A DNA stretch of 64,000 nt from Branchiostoma floridae (lineage: Eukaryota > Chordata > Leptocardii > Amphioxiformes > Branchiostomatidae): positions 17,434,532 through 17,498,531 of the forward strand of contig NC_049990.1 of assembly GCF_000003815.2 (NCBI RefSeq), written 5' to 3'. Under the pieces are notes generated by a model. It ran no database searches. It was given only the letters and a program-made list of their open reading frames with translations, and was not told the DNA's origin. The translations under genes were made by a program, and so were the position numbers. Below are positions 39,770 to 49,731 of this stretch, piece after piece. Numbering within the stretch: position 1 is the first letter of the stretch; each line of letters opens with the position of its first letter.

Positions 39770-42480
39770 GTATTGTAGCAGGTCTTGCCGCTACAAGGGT
39801 ATCGGGGCATGCCACTGCTCGTGTGCGGGATGACCTGGGCTTTCCGCCGTAGAAGATATTGTGGTTGATCGTTACGACTGGTGTGACATTGTACGGATGG
39901 TCTTAAATGCCCTGTAGTATTGTAGTATTGTAGTAGATCTTGCCGCTGTGAGGCTAGCGGGGTACACCGCTGCTCACGTACGGGGCGACCAGGCCTTTCA
40001 TGCCGTAAAAGATATTGAGATTGACAGTTTCTATTGATGTATTACATTATACGTATGGTCTAAAATGCCCTGTAGTAGTGTAGTATTGTAGTAGGTCTTG
40101 CCGCTACGAGGGTAACGGGGCACGCCACTGCTGGTGTACGGGACGACCTGGCCTTTCAGCCGTAGAAGATATTGTGGTTGGTCGTTTCGACTGGTGTGAC
40201 ATTATACGGAAGGACTAAAATGCCCTGCAGTAGTGTAGTATTGTAGTAGGTCTTGCCGCTACGAGGGTATAGGGGCATGCCACTTCTCGTGTACGGGACG
40301 ACCTGGGCTTTCAGCCGTAGAAGATATTGTGGTTGATCGTTTCGACTGGTGTGACATTATACGTATGGTCTAAAATGCCCTGTAGTAGTGTAGTATTGTA
40401 GTAGATCTTGCCGCTACGAGGGTAACGGGGGCACGTCACTGCTGGTGTACGGGACTACCTGGCCTTTCAGCCGTGGAAGATATTGTGGTTGGCCGTTTCG
40501 ACTGGTGTGACATTATACGGAAGGACTAAAATGCCCTGTNNNNNNNNNNNNNNNNNNNNNNNNNNNNNNNNNNNNNNNNNNNNNNNNNNNNNNNNNNNNN
40601 NNNNNNNNNNNNNNNNNNNNNNNNNNNNNNNNNNNNNNNNNNNNNNNNNNNNNNNNNNNNNNNNNNNNNNNNNNNNNNNNNNNNNNNNNNNNNNNNNNNN
40701 NNNNNNNNNNNNNNNNNNNNNNNNNNNNNNNNNNNNNNNNNNNNNNNNNNNNNNNNNNNNNNNNNNNNNNNNNNNNNNNNNNNNNNNNNNNNNNNNNNNN
40801 NNNNNNNNNNNNNNNNNNNNNNNNNNNNNNNNNNNNNNNNNNAATTGCCCCGTAGTAGTGTAGTATTGTAGTAGTTCTGGCCGCTACGAGGGTAGCGGGG
40901 CATGTCACTTCTCGTGTACGGGACGACCGGGGCATTCAGCCGTAAAAGATATTGTGGTTGGCCGTTTCGACTGGTGTGACATTATACGGAAGGACTAAAA
41001 TGCCCTGTAGTAGTGTAGTATTGTAGTAGATCTTGCCGCTTCGAGGGTAGCGGGGCATGTCACTTCTCGTGTACGGGACGACCTGGGCTTTCAGCCGTAA
41101 AAGATATTGTGGTTGGCCGTTTCGACAGGTGTGACATTATACGGAAGGACTAAAATGCCCTGTAGTATTGTAGTATTTTAGTAGGTCTTGCCGCTACGAG
41201 GGTAGCGGGGCATGTCACTTCTCGTGTACGGGACGACCTGGGCTTTCAGCCGTAAAAGATATTGTGGTTGGCCGTTTCGACTGGTGTGACATTATACGGA
41301 AGGACTAAAATGCCCTGTAGTAGTGTAGTATTGTAGTAGTTCTTGTCGCTTCGAGGGTTGCGGGGCATGTCACTTCTCGTGTACGGGACGACCTGGGCTT
41401 TCAGCCGTAGAAGATATTGTGGTTGGCCGTTTCGACTGGTGTGACATTATACGGAAGGACTAAAATGCCCTGTAGTAGTGTAGTATTGTAGTAGGTCTTG
41501 CCGCTACGAGGGTAGCGGGGCATGTCACTTCTCGTGTACGGGACGACCTGGGCTTTCAGCCGTAGAAGATATTGTGGTTGGCCGTTTCGACTGGTGTTAC
41601 ATTGTACGGAAGGACTAAAATGCCCTGTAGTATTGTAGTATTGTAGTAGGTCTTGTCGCTACGAGGGTAGCGGGGCATGTCACTTCTCGTGTACGGGACG
41701 ACCTGGGCTTTCAGCCGTAAAAGATATTGTGGTTGGCCGTTTCGACTGGTGTGACATTATATGGAAAGCTAAAATGCCCTGTAGTATTGTAGTAGATCTT
41801 GCCGCTTCGAGGGTAGCGGGGCATGTCATGTCACTTCTCGTGTACGGGACGACCTGGGCTTTCAGCCGTAAAAGATATTGTGGTTGGCCGTTTCGACTGG
41901 TGTGACATTATACGGAAGGACTAAAATGCCCTGTAGTATTGTAGTAGGTCTTGTCGCTACGAGGGTAGCGGGGCATGTCACTTCTCGTGTACGGGACGAC
42001 CTGGGCTTTCAGCCGTAGAAGATATTGTGGTTGGCCGTTTCGACTGGTGTGACATTATACGGAAGGACTAAAATGCCCTGTAGTAGTGTAGTATTGTAGT
42101 TGGTCTTGCCGCTACGAGGGTAGCGGGGCATGTCACTTCTCGTGTACTATTACGCCAGTACTATTCACATACGGGACGACCTCGCCTCTCTGCCGTAAAA
42201 GATATCGTGTTTGGCCTGTCGGACTGGTTGGATGCCATTATACGGATGGTGCGAATTGTCCTGTCGTATTGTAGTATTGTAGTACATGAAGTAGGTTGTT
42301 GCCGTTGTAAGGCTAACGGGGCACACCACTGCTTACATACGGGGCGACCAAGCCTTTCATCGCGGCCGTAAAAGATATCGGGTTGACCGTTCGGACTCGT
42401 GTATTACGTTATACAAAATGCCTGAAATGCCCTGTAGTAGTGTAGTATTGTAGGTCTTGCCGCTACAAGGGTTACGCGGG
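39770..42480. repeat. Satellite 2: about 155-bp tandem repeat, interrupted by a gap
   Basis: Units marked by aaaatgccctgtagta recur at 152-155 bases (40997, 41152, 41307, 41462, 41617, 41771, 41923), about 17 copies counting the gap. Inside each unit gtagtattgtagta is itself a short repeat that varies in number. The edges (39770-40070 and 42180-42480) are more diverged than the centre, as expected for homogenised satellites. Confidence 0.88.
40540..40842. other. Assembly gap, 303 N
   Basis: Runs of N inside satellite 2. Copy number across it is unknown; open frames drawn through it are artefacts. Confidence 1.
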
Positions 42481-43129
42481 GCACGCAATCGGTTACAAAA
42501 AAAAACTGCAACAACAGTACCCTCTATAGTGTTTCAGGAAAGTCAGATTTAATCTAACAATGTTGTCATGTAACGTAAAGTTGAATGTTTACCCTTTTTG
42601 TACTTCAAACGCGGAGGCAGATTTGAGTCTGAATTCGAATGTGCAGCACTTGCGTTCGGAACATGGGGCTATCTTCACTCTGCTTCTGCACTGAGTGACT
42701 GCCTGCAAAAAAGTGTTGTGTTATTTTTGTTTGTTTGTTTGTCTTGTTATATTATTTTTAATCCTTGGCGTAATTTTTCGGAGCATCGGATGGGAAACGT
42801 GCACATCACAAAGGTCAGGTATTCATTTATTTATGAATCTTTGTAGTTTGTGTCAAGATTTTATTGTTATAAGTTTCAGCGCATTATGAACTATGTTAAC
42901 AGCGTTAACGGGTGGATCTGTTATGATTTTCGGGACTGAAAATATGTAGTATGCGTAGTGATTGGTGTTGATATGATGATATGAATACTAGGCTAAGTAT
43001 ATTGTTTCACAAAAACGAAAACTGAAAGGTTTTAAAATTTAAACGTTACACGTTACACGTTCGATTCTTAGAGTGGGGAGGGGGGCGTAAATACGTTAGA
43101 TCGCTAAACCTAAGGGACCTGACGTTATT
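42481..43129. other. Single-copy-looking DNA after the satellites
   Basis: AT-rich with a (GTTT)n run near 42728. The open frame 42598-42846 shows no domain or Cys pattern of gene B; no continuing exon was found here. Confidence 0.4.
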
Positions 43130-43262
43130 TACTGGGGGGGGAGGGCTGGTGCAAAATAGGTCTGGTAAAAAATTTTTCAATGGTCCCCCCCACGCCCCAA
43201 AAAATTTTTCAATGGCCCCCCCCTCGCCCCAAAAAATTTTTCAATGGCCCCCCCCTCCAATT
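43130..43262. repeat. Short tandem repeat of aatttttcaatgg plus C-run
   Basis: Three units of roughly 35 bp, each with aaaaaatttttcaatgg followed by a run of C. A second block of two units is at about 44779-44840, so the pair may mark the two sides of one larger repeat-bearing insertion. Confidence 0.75.
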
Positions 43263-43639
43263 TTTCCTTGCCTTTTCCATTACACACAGTCTGTCATTAA
43301 GTAATATAGCAATAACAATAGCGGTAGCGTTGTTTGAACGTGACGACGATCGGCCCGGGGTGTCAAGACCCGCGCGTCAACAAATTACGCACGTTGGAGT
43401 CCTGCTGGGGCATATGTTATCTCCCAAAGTTTTACAACAGCCGAGTTTTCATTTTGATAACATATATACAAACATGTAACACTTGATGTTGTTACACTCA
43501 CGCTGCAACGGTTATAAGACTTACCTTCTCTGATATCACTTCTCCGATCTACGTGAAAAAAGTCTCTGGTAACGTTTAATACGCAAGATCACGAAACTGA
43601 GCGTTTCCGCCAGACCGACGGCTAGCTGTTAAAGGCCCG

Positions 43640-44840
43640 ACGGTCCAGGGATCGACAAGTCCCGACCGGTCTCGGGGGTTAGGGGCATGCTACCCGGGAA
43701 ATTTTGATATTTTTGACCCTCTAAAACGAAATTTCCCGCATTCTATGAGGCAAAATAATTTGGATTTTATGCGTCCACATCAACGAAGAGAAAAGCGGGC
43801 GGGGAGGGGCGGTAATCCAACTTCGGCAATCTGTTCCACTACACATGTACGAAATTTACACAAAAGAAAACAAATTAATGTTGTAGATGGAAGAGACTTG
43901 GGTACATTTTAGCGATATCGTTTCGAAAACCGCTTCAAGACTGCTTCAATCTTTCCAAAACGGGAGTTATTTCGGCCAACTGCAACCTACAAACTTGCCA
44001 AAAAAATTCGCGCCACCATGATTACGTCATATGCAGCAGAGAGCCCGCTGTCACGAAAGTAAACATCGTAATGTTTTATCCCGTTGCCGTCCATGAACCA
44101 TTCCGTATACAAAGAACAGATGCACGCAGGATTGATATTTATACCAATTTTAGTTTCTATAGTTTTCTTAAACTTCGTGCGAACATGGAATCACACGACA
44201 GAGGCGGCTGCAGAAAATTTCTCAGTATGGGGAGGGCGAACTACTAGTATATCAACGTAATCCTTGGGGGTCCGGGGGCATGCTCCCCCGGGAAAATTTG
44301 GAAATCTTGACTACTACTAGTACTAGTATCTGAAACGGTCTTTCCTAAATTTTGATGGGCAAAATTTGCTGGCAGATTAAGCTTTAAGTTTAATAGCCTT
44401 TCTATTAGAACTTCACATGGTTTTGAGGGCGACGACGCCCCCAACGTATTTCCACAATTTCGAGCGCTGGGCATGGCACGAGCCGTCGCAAGGTACGTCT
44501 GGAGAAATGTCATTCAAATGATGAAGTTTGGACCCTCTGAGACACGATTTTCTGCATTTTGAGGGATAAACTTCGCTGGTAGACTATGCTAAATGTAATG
44601 ACAATTTTCTGTCAGAGGAAGAGATTTTTGATGGCGACGAGTGCCGAAGTGTTGTGTGCGCCAGAGGCGCAAGCCGTCGCAAGGGACGTCCAGAGAAAAA
44701 TTGAAATCTTGACCATCTGAAACTTCATTTCCTGCATTTCAGGGGCACATTTTGCTTGTATTTATCAAGGCCCCTCAGCCAATTTTTTTCAATGGCCCCC
44801 CCCCTCGGCTCAAAAAATTTTTCAATGTCCCCCCCCTCGG
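43640..44840. repeat. Diverged repeat array (gggcatgct..ccgggaaa family)
   Basis: ggggcatgctacccgggaaa (43681) and gggggcatgctcccccggga (44274) head similar stretches with gaccctctaaaac / gaccctctgagac / gaccatctgaaac and tgcattt..agg blocks at about 43720, 44530 and 44700. It is an old interspersed or tandem repeat with no coding potential. Confidence 0.55.
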
Positions 44841-44927
44841 GTAACGAACTTGTTAAGTGGCTGCGCAAGGGGGAACAAATAAATTCTCTCCGCTTTCAGC
44901 GTGGGGCTGGTTAGAGCCCTGCCTCGC

Positions 44928-45882
44928 NNNNNNNNNNNNNNNNNNNNNNNNNNNNNNNNNNNNNNNNNNNNNNNNNNNNNNNNNNNNNNNNNNNNNNNNN
45001 NNNNNNNNNNNNNNNNNNNNNNNNNNNNNNNNNNNNNNNNNNNNNNNNNNNNNNNNNNNNNNNNNNNNNNNNNNNNNNNNNNNNNNNNNNNNNNNNNNNN
45101 NNNNNNNNNNNNNNNNNNNNNNNNNNNNNNNNNNNNNNNNNNNNNNNNNNNNNNNNNNNNNNNNNNNNNNNNNNNNNNNNNNNNNNNNNNNNNNNNNNNN
45201 NNNNNNNNNNNNNNNNNNNNNNNNNNNNNNNNNNNNNNNNNNNNNNNNNNNNNNNNNNNNNNNNNNNNNNNNNNNNNNNNNNNNNNNNNNNNNNNNNNNN
45301 NNNNNNNNNNNNNNNNNNNNNNNNNNNNNNNNNNNNNNNNNNNNNNNNNNNNNNNNNNNNNNNNNNNNNNNNNNNNNNNNNNNNNNNNNNNNNNNNNNNN
45401 NNNNNNNNNNNNNNNNNNNNNNNNNNNNNNNNNNNNNNNNNNNNNNNNNNNNNNNNNNNNNNNNNNNNNNNNNNNNNNNNNNNNNNNNNNNNNNNNNNNN
45501 NNNNNNNNNNNNNNNNNNNNNNNNNNNNNNNNNNNNNNNNNNNNNNNNNNNNNNNNNNNNNNNNNNNNNNNNNNNNNNNNNNNNNNNNNNNNNNNNNNNN
45601 NNNNNNNNNNNNNNNNNNNNNNNNNNNNNNNNNNNNNNNNNNNNNNNNNNNNNNNNNNNNNNNNNNNNNNNNNNNNNNNNNNNNNNNNNNNNNNNNNNNN
45701 NNNNNNNNNNNNNNNNNNNNNNNNNNNNNNNNNNNNNNNNNNNNNNNNNNNNNNNNNNNNNNNNNNNNNNNNNNNNNNNNNNNNNNNNNNNNNNNNNNNN
45801 NNNNNNNNNNNNNNNNNNNNNNNNNNNNNNNNNNNNNNNNNNNNNNNNNNNNNNNNNNNNNNNNNNNNNNNNNNNNNNNNNN
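44928..45882. other. Assembly gap, 955 N
   Basis: N run flanked by repeats. It may hide missing exons of gene B or more repeats. Long open frames through it are artefacts. Confidence 1.
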
Positions 45883-45994
45883 GGAGGTAATTAAAGCAGA
45901 TAGCACAACATTTTAGCTAAAAGGCATTCTTACCCTCATCATTAAGAGCTTCATAAGTTTATAGATAAACAGTTACCAAGGTCTATCTAAGCCA

Positions 45995-46200
45995 TTTAAT
46001 TGCAGGGTAACAGGAGGTTTCCCCGCAAAGCCGTTTCCCCGTCATATTTTTTTGGAGCATTCCCCCTTTAATATATATCATAGAGGATTTCCCGCCGTCG
46101 TGGGGATTCCCCGTCTGGACTATTCCCTGTCATCTGGCACATTCCCTGTTAAAGAATTCCCCATCGTTGTTGGAGCTTTCCCCGTCGGCATGCTTGTGGA
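45995..46200 (+). repeat. ttccccgtc-rich block, left arm of an inverted pair
   Basis: aggtttccccgcaaagccg followed by repeated ttccccgtc and ggagcattccc motifs. The same series occurs in reverse orientation at 47858-48062, starting attgcag-side outwards in both, so the two are inverted arms about 1.65 kb apart. Confidence 0.7.
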
Positions 46201-46339
46201 AACACCGATAAACACTGTTACGTAGAAGCCAGTTATCCACACCGGCTACCCCCCCCCCCCCCACACACGCACACAATAACCTTACTCTCTATACTAAAGA
46301 TTGGTCCTGTTCATCACATTACCACTTTATGACGATACG

Positions 46340-46459
46340 ATGATACTGATGAGTGTGACCATGGACAGTTTTATGACACATTGTCAAAGAATGAACATAG
46401 CGACGGTCAGACAGTTTTTCCCACCTAAGTTCAGAGAGAAGCTCACAGCACCTGATACT
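46340..46459 (+). CDS. Candidate exon X of an unrecognised short gene
   Basis: From an in-frame ATG, 40 codons (QRMNIATVRQFFPPKFREKL) end at a good donor gtaagt in phase 0. The frame is open upstream to 46301 and could start earlier. It joins in phase to 49615-49731. No family recognised. It lies inside the 46.0-48.1 kb inverted-repeat structure, so it may be part of an element. Confidence 0.3.
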
Positions 46460-47209
46460 GTAAGTGAGCACTTATATATTGTACTCTTTCTATACGTCGG
46501 GAGTCCGATATAGTGCAGCCATGCCATACTATGCCGGCGTACTCAAGAAGTGGACAAATATTTAGGACTTATAGATAACTTCGAGTACATGTTGTGGCAA
46601 TTTGAATTTAAGTTTGTTCAGTGTGGTCACTCGTTTTGATACTTTGGCAATCATGTGTGTGATATGTTTTTCCAAAGACATAGTGAAGGTCTTCCTGACA
46701 CCTACCCACATCATCGTAATCCATCAAGAGGTTCTTGAGTTATGCTGACCACTGATATCCGGACATATGCACTGACAGACACACGCACAGACAGACACAC
46801 CCAAAACTATATCTCCATTTTTCATGGCGATGATTATGCTTAGAATATGGTTTAAATTGCATCTGTAGCTCCATTTGTCGGTATCGTAAACGTGAACTAG
46901 CAGTTTTTATTTCTTTGGTATCTTCTACCCCATACAAAAAATGTTATATCGGCGATCGATCGATACGATAGATCCTTTAGTGCATCGCATTGTTCTTTGA
47001 GCCTCTAACAAAAAAATCGGGAAATCGTACACATGATAGTGCTGCAATGGCATTTGTACCACACCTTTAACATACTGATCAAGGATAATTTTGGTGGTGA
47101 ATGTGACTGACAAGTATGATGAAGTTAAATTCATGGATTTGGTTTGTAGATTCAGTCGATATTGAGCGTAACAAAATACACTTTTACGGCGTAATAGAAT
47201 ATCTCCAAA
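46460..47209. other. Intron of the X-Y candidate or intergenic DNA
   Basis: AT-rich with an acagacacacgcacagacag stretch near 46770. No recognised gene on either strand. Confidence 0.4.
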
Positions 47210-47819
47210 CCAGTAGAGTGAAAAAAAGAGCCAAAAATATACATTTTTATTTTAAAAATGGCTCTAAAACCCCCAAATAGCCAGTTTTGAAGTAATCTAA
47301 GGAGAATGTGTCCATGGGGTATTTCAATGCACCTCTGTACCAAATTTCAGGTCATTCGGTTTCCATATAAGGGCAATGAGCCAACAATATACATTTTAGT
47401 CGAAAATGGCCCAAACCACCCAAATAACTAATTTTTTAAGTATGAAGAAAGTGTTGATGGTTTCCTAATCCTATGCTCATATGTCCAATGCACCTCTGTG
47501 CCAAATTTCAGGTTATTAGGTTTTAATATGTACCTGAATGTACTGAATGTACCTGGGGGCGGAGGGGCCCAAAATATACATATTTGGTCTATTCAAAAAA
47601 AGGACCAAAAAGCCTAAATATCATAATTTAGTAGGCATCTATCAATAAAGTAAACAAAAGTCTGGGGGTATTTGCTATCCCTACCTCCATAAAGGCCCCA
47701 AAATGAAAAAGTTGAATCAAATTGAACAGGATTGATTTAACAGGAGCAGGAGAAGAGAGAGAGCAAAAACAATATTGAAAATCCATACTGATATACTACA
47801 GTAGTATGGATTGCAATAT
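47210..47819. repeat. Partial copy of the 11.7-14.2 kb tandem-repeat element
   Basis: Same caaatttcaggtcattcgg, atatacatttt and ctatccctacctccat blocks, ending in tggattgcaatat as the 14150 end does. The left end is truncated. Confidence 0.7.
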
Positions 47820-47857
47820 GACAATATATTTCACCGTACCTAACGTTATAGACGTAG

Positions 47858-48062
47858 AAAACACCAGACGGGGAATGCCCCAATGACAACAGGGAAATAT
47901 ACGACGGGGAAAGCTCCAAGATGACGGGGCAAGCTCCAAGACGACGGGGAAAAAGAGTGGGGAATTTGCTCCAGGACGACGGGGAAACCCCCCAAAAAAA
48001 ATCTGAAGGGGAAACGTCTTTGCGGGGAAACCTCATGGAGCCAATTGCAGACCCCATTTGCC
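47858..48062 (-). repeat. ttccccgtc-rich block, right arm of an inverted pair
   Basis: In reverse orientation it reads aggtttccccgcaaagacg and then successive ttccccgtcgtc and ggagctttcccc motifs, matching 45995-46200. The two arms enclose candidate exon X and the 47.2-47.8 kb repeat. Confidence 0.7.
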
Positions 48063-48114
48063 AGCATATAAAATATAATTTCACGCAATTACCGGATGGT
48101 GCAACAAATTCTTC

Positions 48115-48270
48115 AAAATTAAGGAGAAAGCAGCTCAGGCACTCTCGCAGAGGGTGCTTGTACCACACGCTAACTATAGTACCCTACTAAAAAGTCCACT
48201 AGTGCAGAGTTCCGGCTCTTACACGTCATAACCCTGCTTTACACATGCATCTTACCCTCAAACAAAGTAA
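48115..48270. repeat. Relic of the 13074-13851 element, left piece
   Basis: aggagaaagcagctc, gcttgtaccac, agtccactagtgcagagt and acaaagtaatgcaatg align in order with 13528-13680. Its right piece is at 49320-49470; the DNA between is filled by later insertions. Confidence 0.7.
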
Positions 48271-48623
48271 TGCAATGCAGTGCAGGGCTCAAAATACCAC
48301 CTGCATATGCAAGTTTGTGGGGCAAGTACTCTCAGAACAAACTTGCACTAACTTGCAAGTTGCTTTTATTCACTGCTACCAGTGGCATTAGAATAAGCTT
48401 ACACACCAAGAAGCTTATATGACCTTGACATGTAAAAGAAAATAATCCTGAATAAAAAGATGAGCCTGAATTTGTTGATTTATCCCCTTTTACTGACATA
48501 AATTTCAGAATTTTCAGAAGAGGAGATACAGATTTCATAGTTCACTGTACTTTAGGTTGTGCAAATAATTTTCCTCTGGTTCCAGTAACTTTTAGCTTAA
48601 CTTACACCAGCATGTTTACTGTA

Positions 48624-49263
48624 CGAGGGCGGTTCAAAAAGTAATGCCACTGGTTTTAAAACAGGCTCATTTCTTCAACGAATGAGTTGAAATTTGGCAC
48701 AAAGGTACAATAATACATCCTCTTGAGATTGAAATATCTCAATTTGACAACTAAAAGATGTGAAACATGGCACAATTAGTAACTGTTTCAAGACCTAGAA
48801 GTGTACTAAGTTTGATCTTGCTCAGTTAATAAAAAAGGTCGGTTACGGAAACTTTAATCAGCCCACCCCTAATCCACCGCATATTACGACCCTGACAACC
48901 TTACTTCACCCCAGGAACGAAAAAAAGAATAAGTGATTGGATTTAAAAGATGAAAATAGACATGTGGCTTATAGAGAAATGAAAATTGATACATGTGCAA
49001 TTTCAGTTTCGTAAAATAGATACAAAAGATTCAGGGACATTATCAATTACACATTAATTGACCCTCTAATTTCTTCCGACGAGATTACAAGGGTGTGGTC
49101 ATCTTGAAATCAAGTCAGTCACTCATAAAAATCTGAACAACAAATTGAGATATCTCAATCTCAAAAGGATATATTTTTCTACCTTTGCGCCAAATTTCAA
49201 CTCATTCGAAGAAGAAATGAGCCTGTTATAGAACCAGTGGCATTACTTTTTGAACCGCCCTCG
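48624..49263. mobile_element. Mariner-type MITE with long inverted ends
   Basis: 640 bp between TA dinucleotides (48622-48623, 49264-49265). Terminal inverted repeats start cgagggcggttcaaaaagta and run with few mismatches for over 70 bp, fading by about 130 bp. No transposase. The end sequence is related to, but distinct from, that of the element at 7643. Confidence 0.85.
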
Positions 49264-49319
49264 TATTTCAAGCTATGCAGTGGCTCTCCCACCCAAAACA
49301 TTTGTCCTAAGGTGTAAAT

Positions 49320-49470
49320 CTTTAACAATGTAGGCATAACAATTTTTTTGTGGTCATTTCTGTCCCACTGGGGCTATTTTTGATGGCGGTGTTTGAAATT
49401 AGGAACGGTGTTCTATACATGAAACAGGGGGTTCTGTTTGTTGAATTAGCTTTGACAGGATCGGTCCATT
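49320..49470. repeat. Relic of the 13074-13851 element, right piece
   Basis: tctgtcccactggggct, tttttgatgg and agggggttctgtttgtt match 13760-13830 in order. It shows that the mariner-type MITE at 48624 landed inside an older element. Confidence 0.65.
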
Positions 49471-49614
49471 AAGTGGCTTCTAGTCCTAGACTAAGTTGGA
49501 TATACTGAAGTAGACCTCTTCTCTCAGTTAAGGCCTTCATTGTGTTAAAGATTATGTTGCCTGATTTTCACCTTATATATTGAATATTTATAAATGTTTT
49601 TCTCATTATTTCAG

Positions 49615-49731
49615 GATTTGCACCAATGGAGTCATGTGAAACAAGGACCAATCACTAATATTTACAGGAGGATGTGTTCTGGGACAGAAGAAGAAGCTTT
49701 AAGAGGTACTCTGATTCAGAGTCTGAACTGA
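49615..49731 (+). CDS. Candidate exon Y of an unrecognised short gene
   Basis: Acceptor cattatttcag, then DLHQWSHVKQGPITNIYRRM and an acidic stretch GTEEEALRG, stop TGA at 49729-49731. A donor gtactc at 49706 is possible. Fused to exon X it gives about 78 residues. No family recognised; coding-like composition and good splice signals are the only support. Confidence 0.3.
   Translation, partial: DLHQWSHVKQGPITNIYRRMCSGTEEEALRGTLIQSLN

Noticed and set aside
39014-39778. 254-codon repetitive open frame, and 175 codons on the opposite strand
   Set aside because: By-product of a 111-bp satellite whose length is a multiple of three; open in several frames, no start context or domain.
40483-40935. 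Open frames on both strands spanning 40540-40842
   Set aside because: They are open only because they cross a run of N.
39770-42480. Regular repeats considered as a CRISPR array
   Set aside because: Units are contiguous about 155-bp satellites without unique spacers, in a eukaryotic genome.
44857-45906. Long open frames of about 330-345 codons on both strands
   Set aside because: Almost all of each lies in the 955-base N gap.
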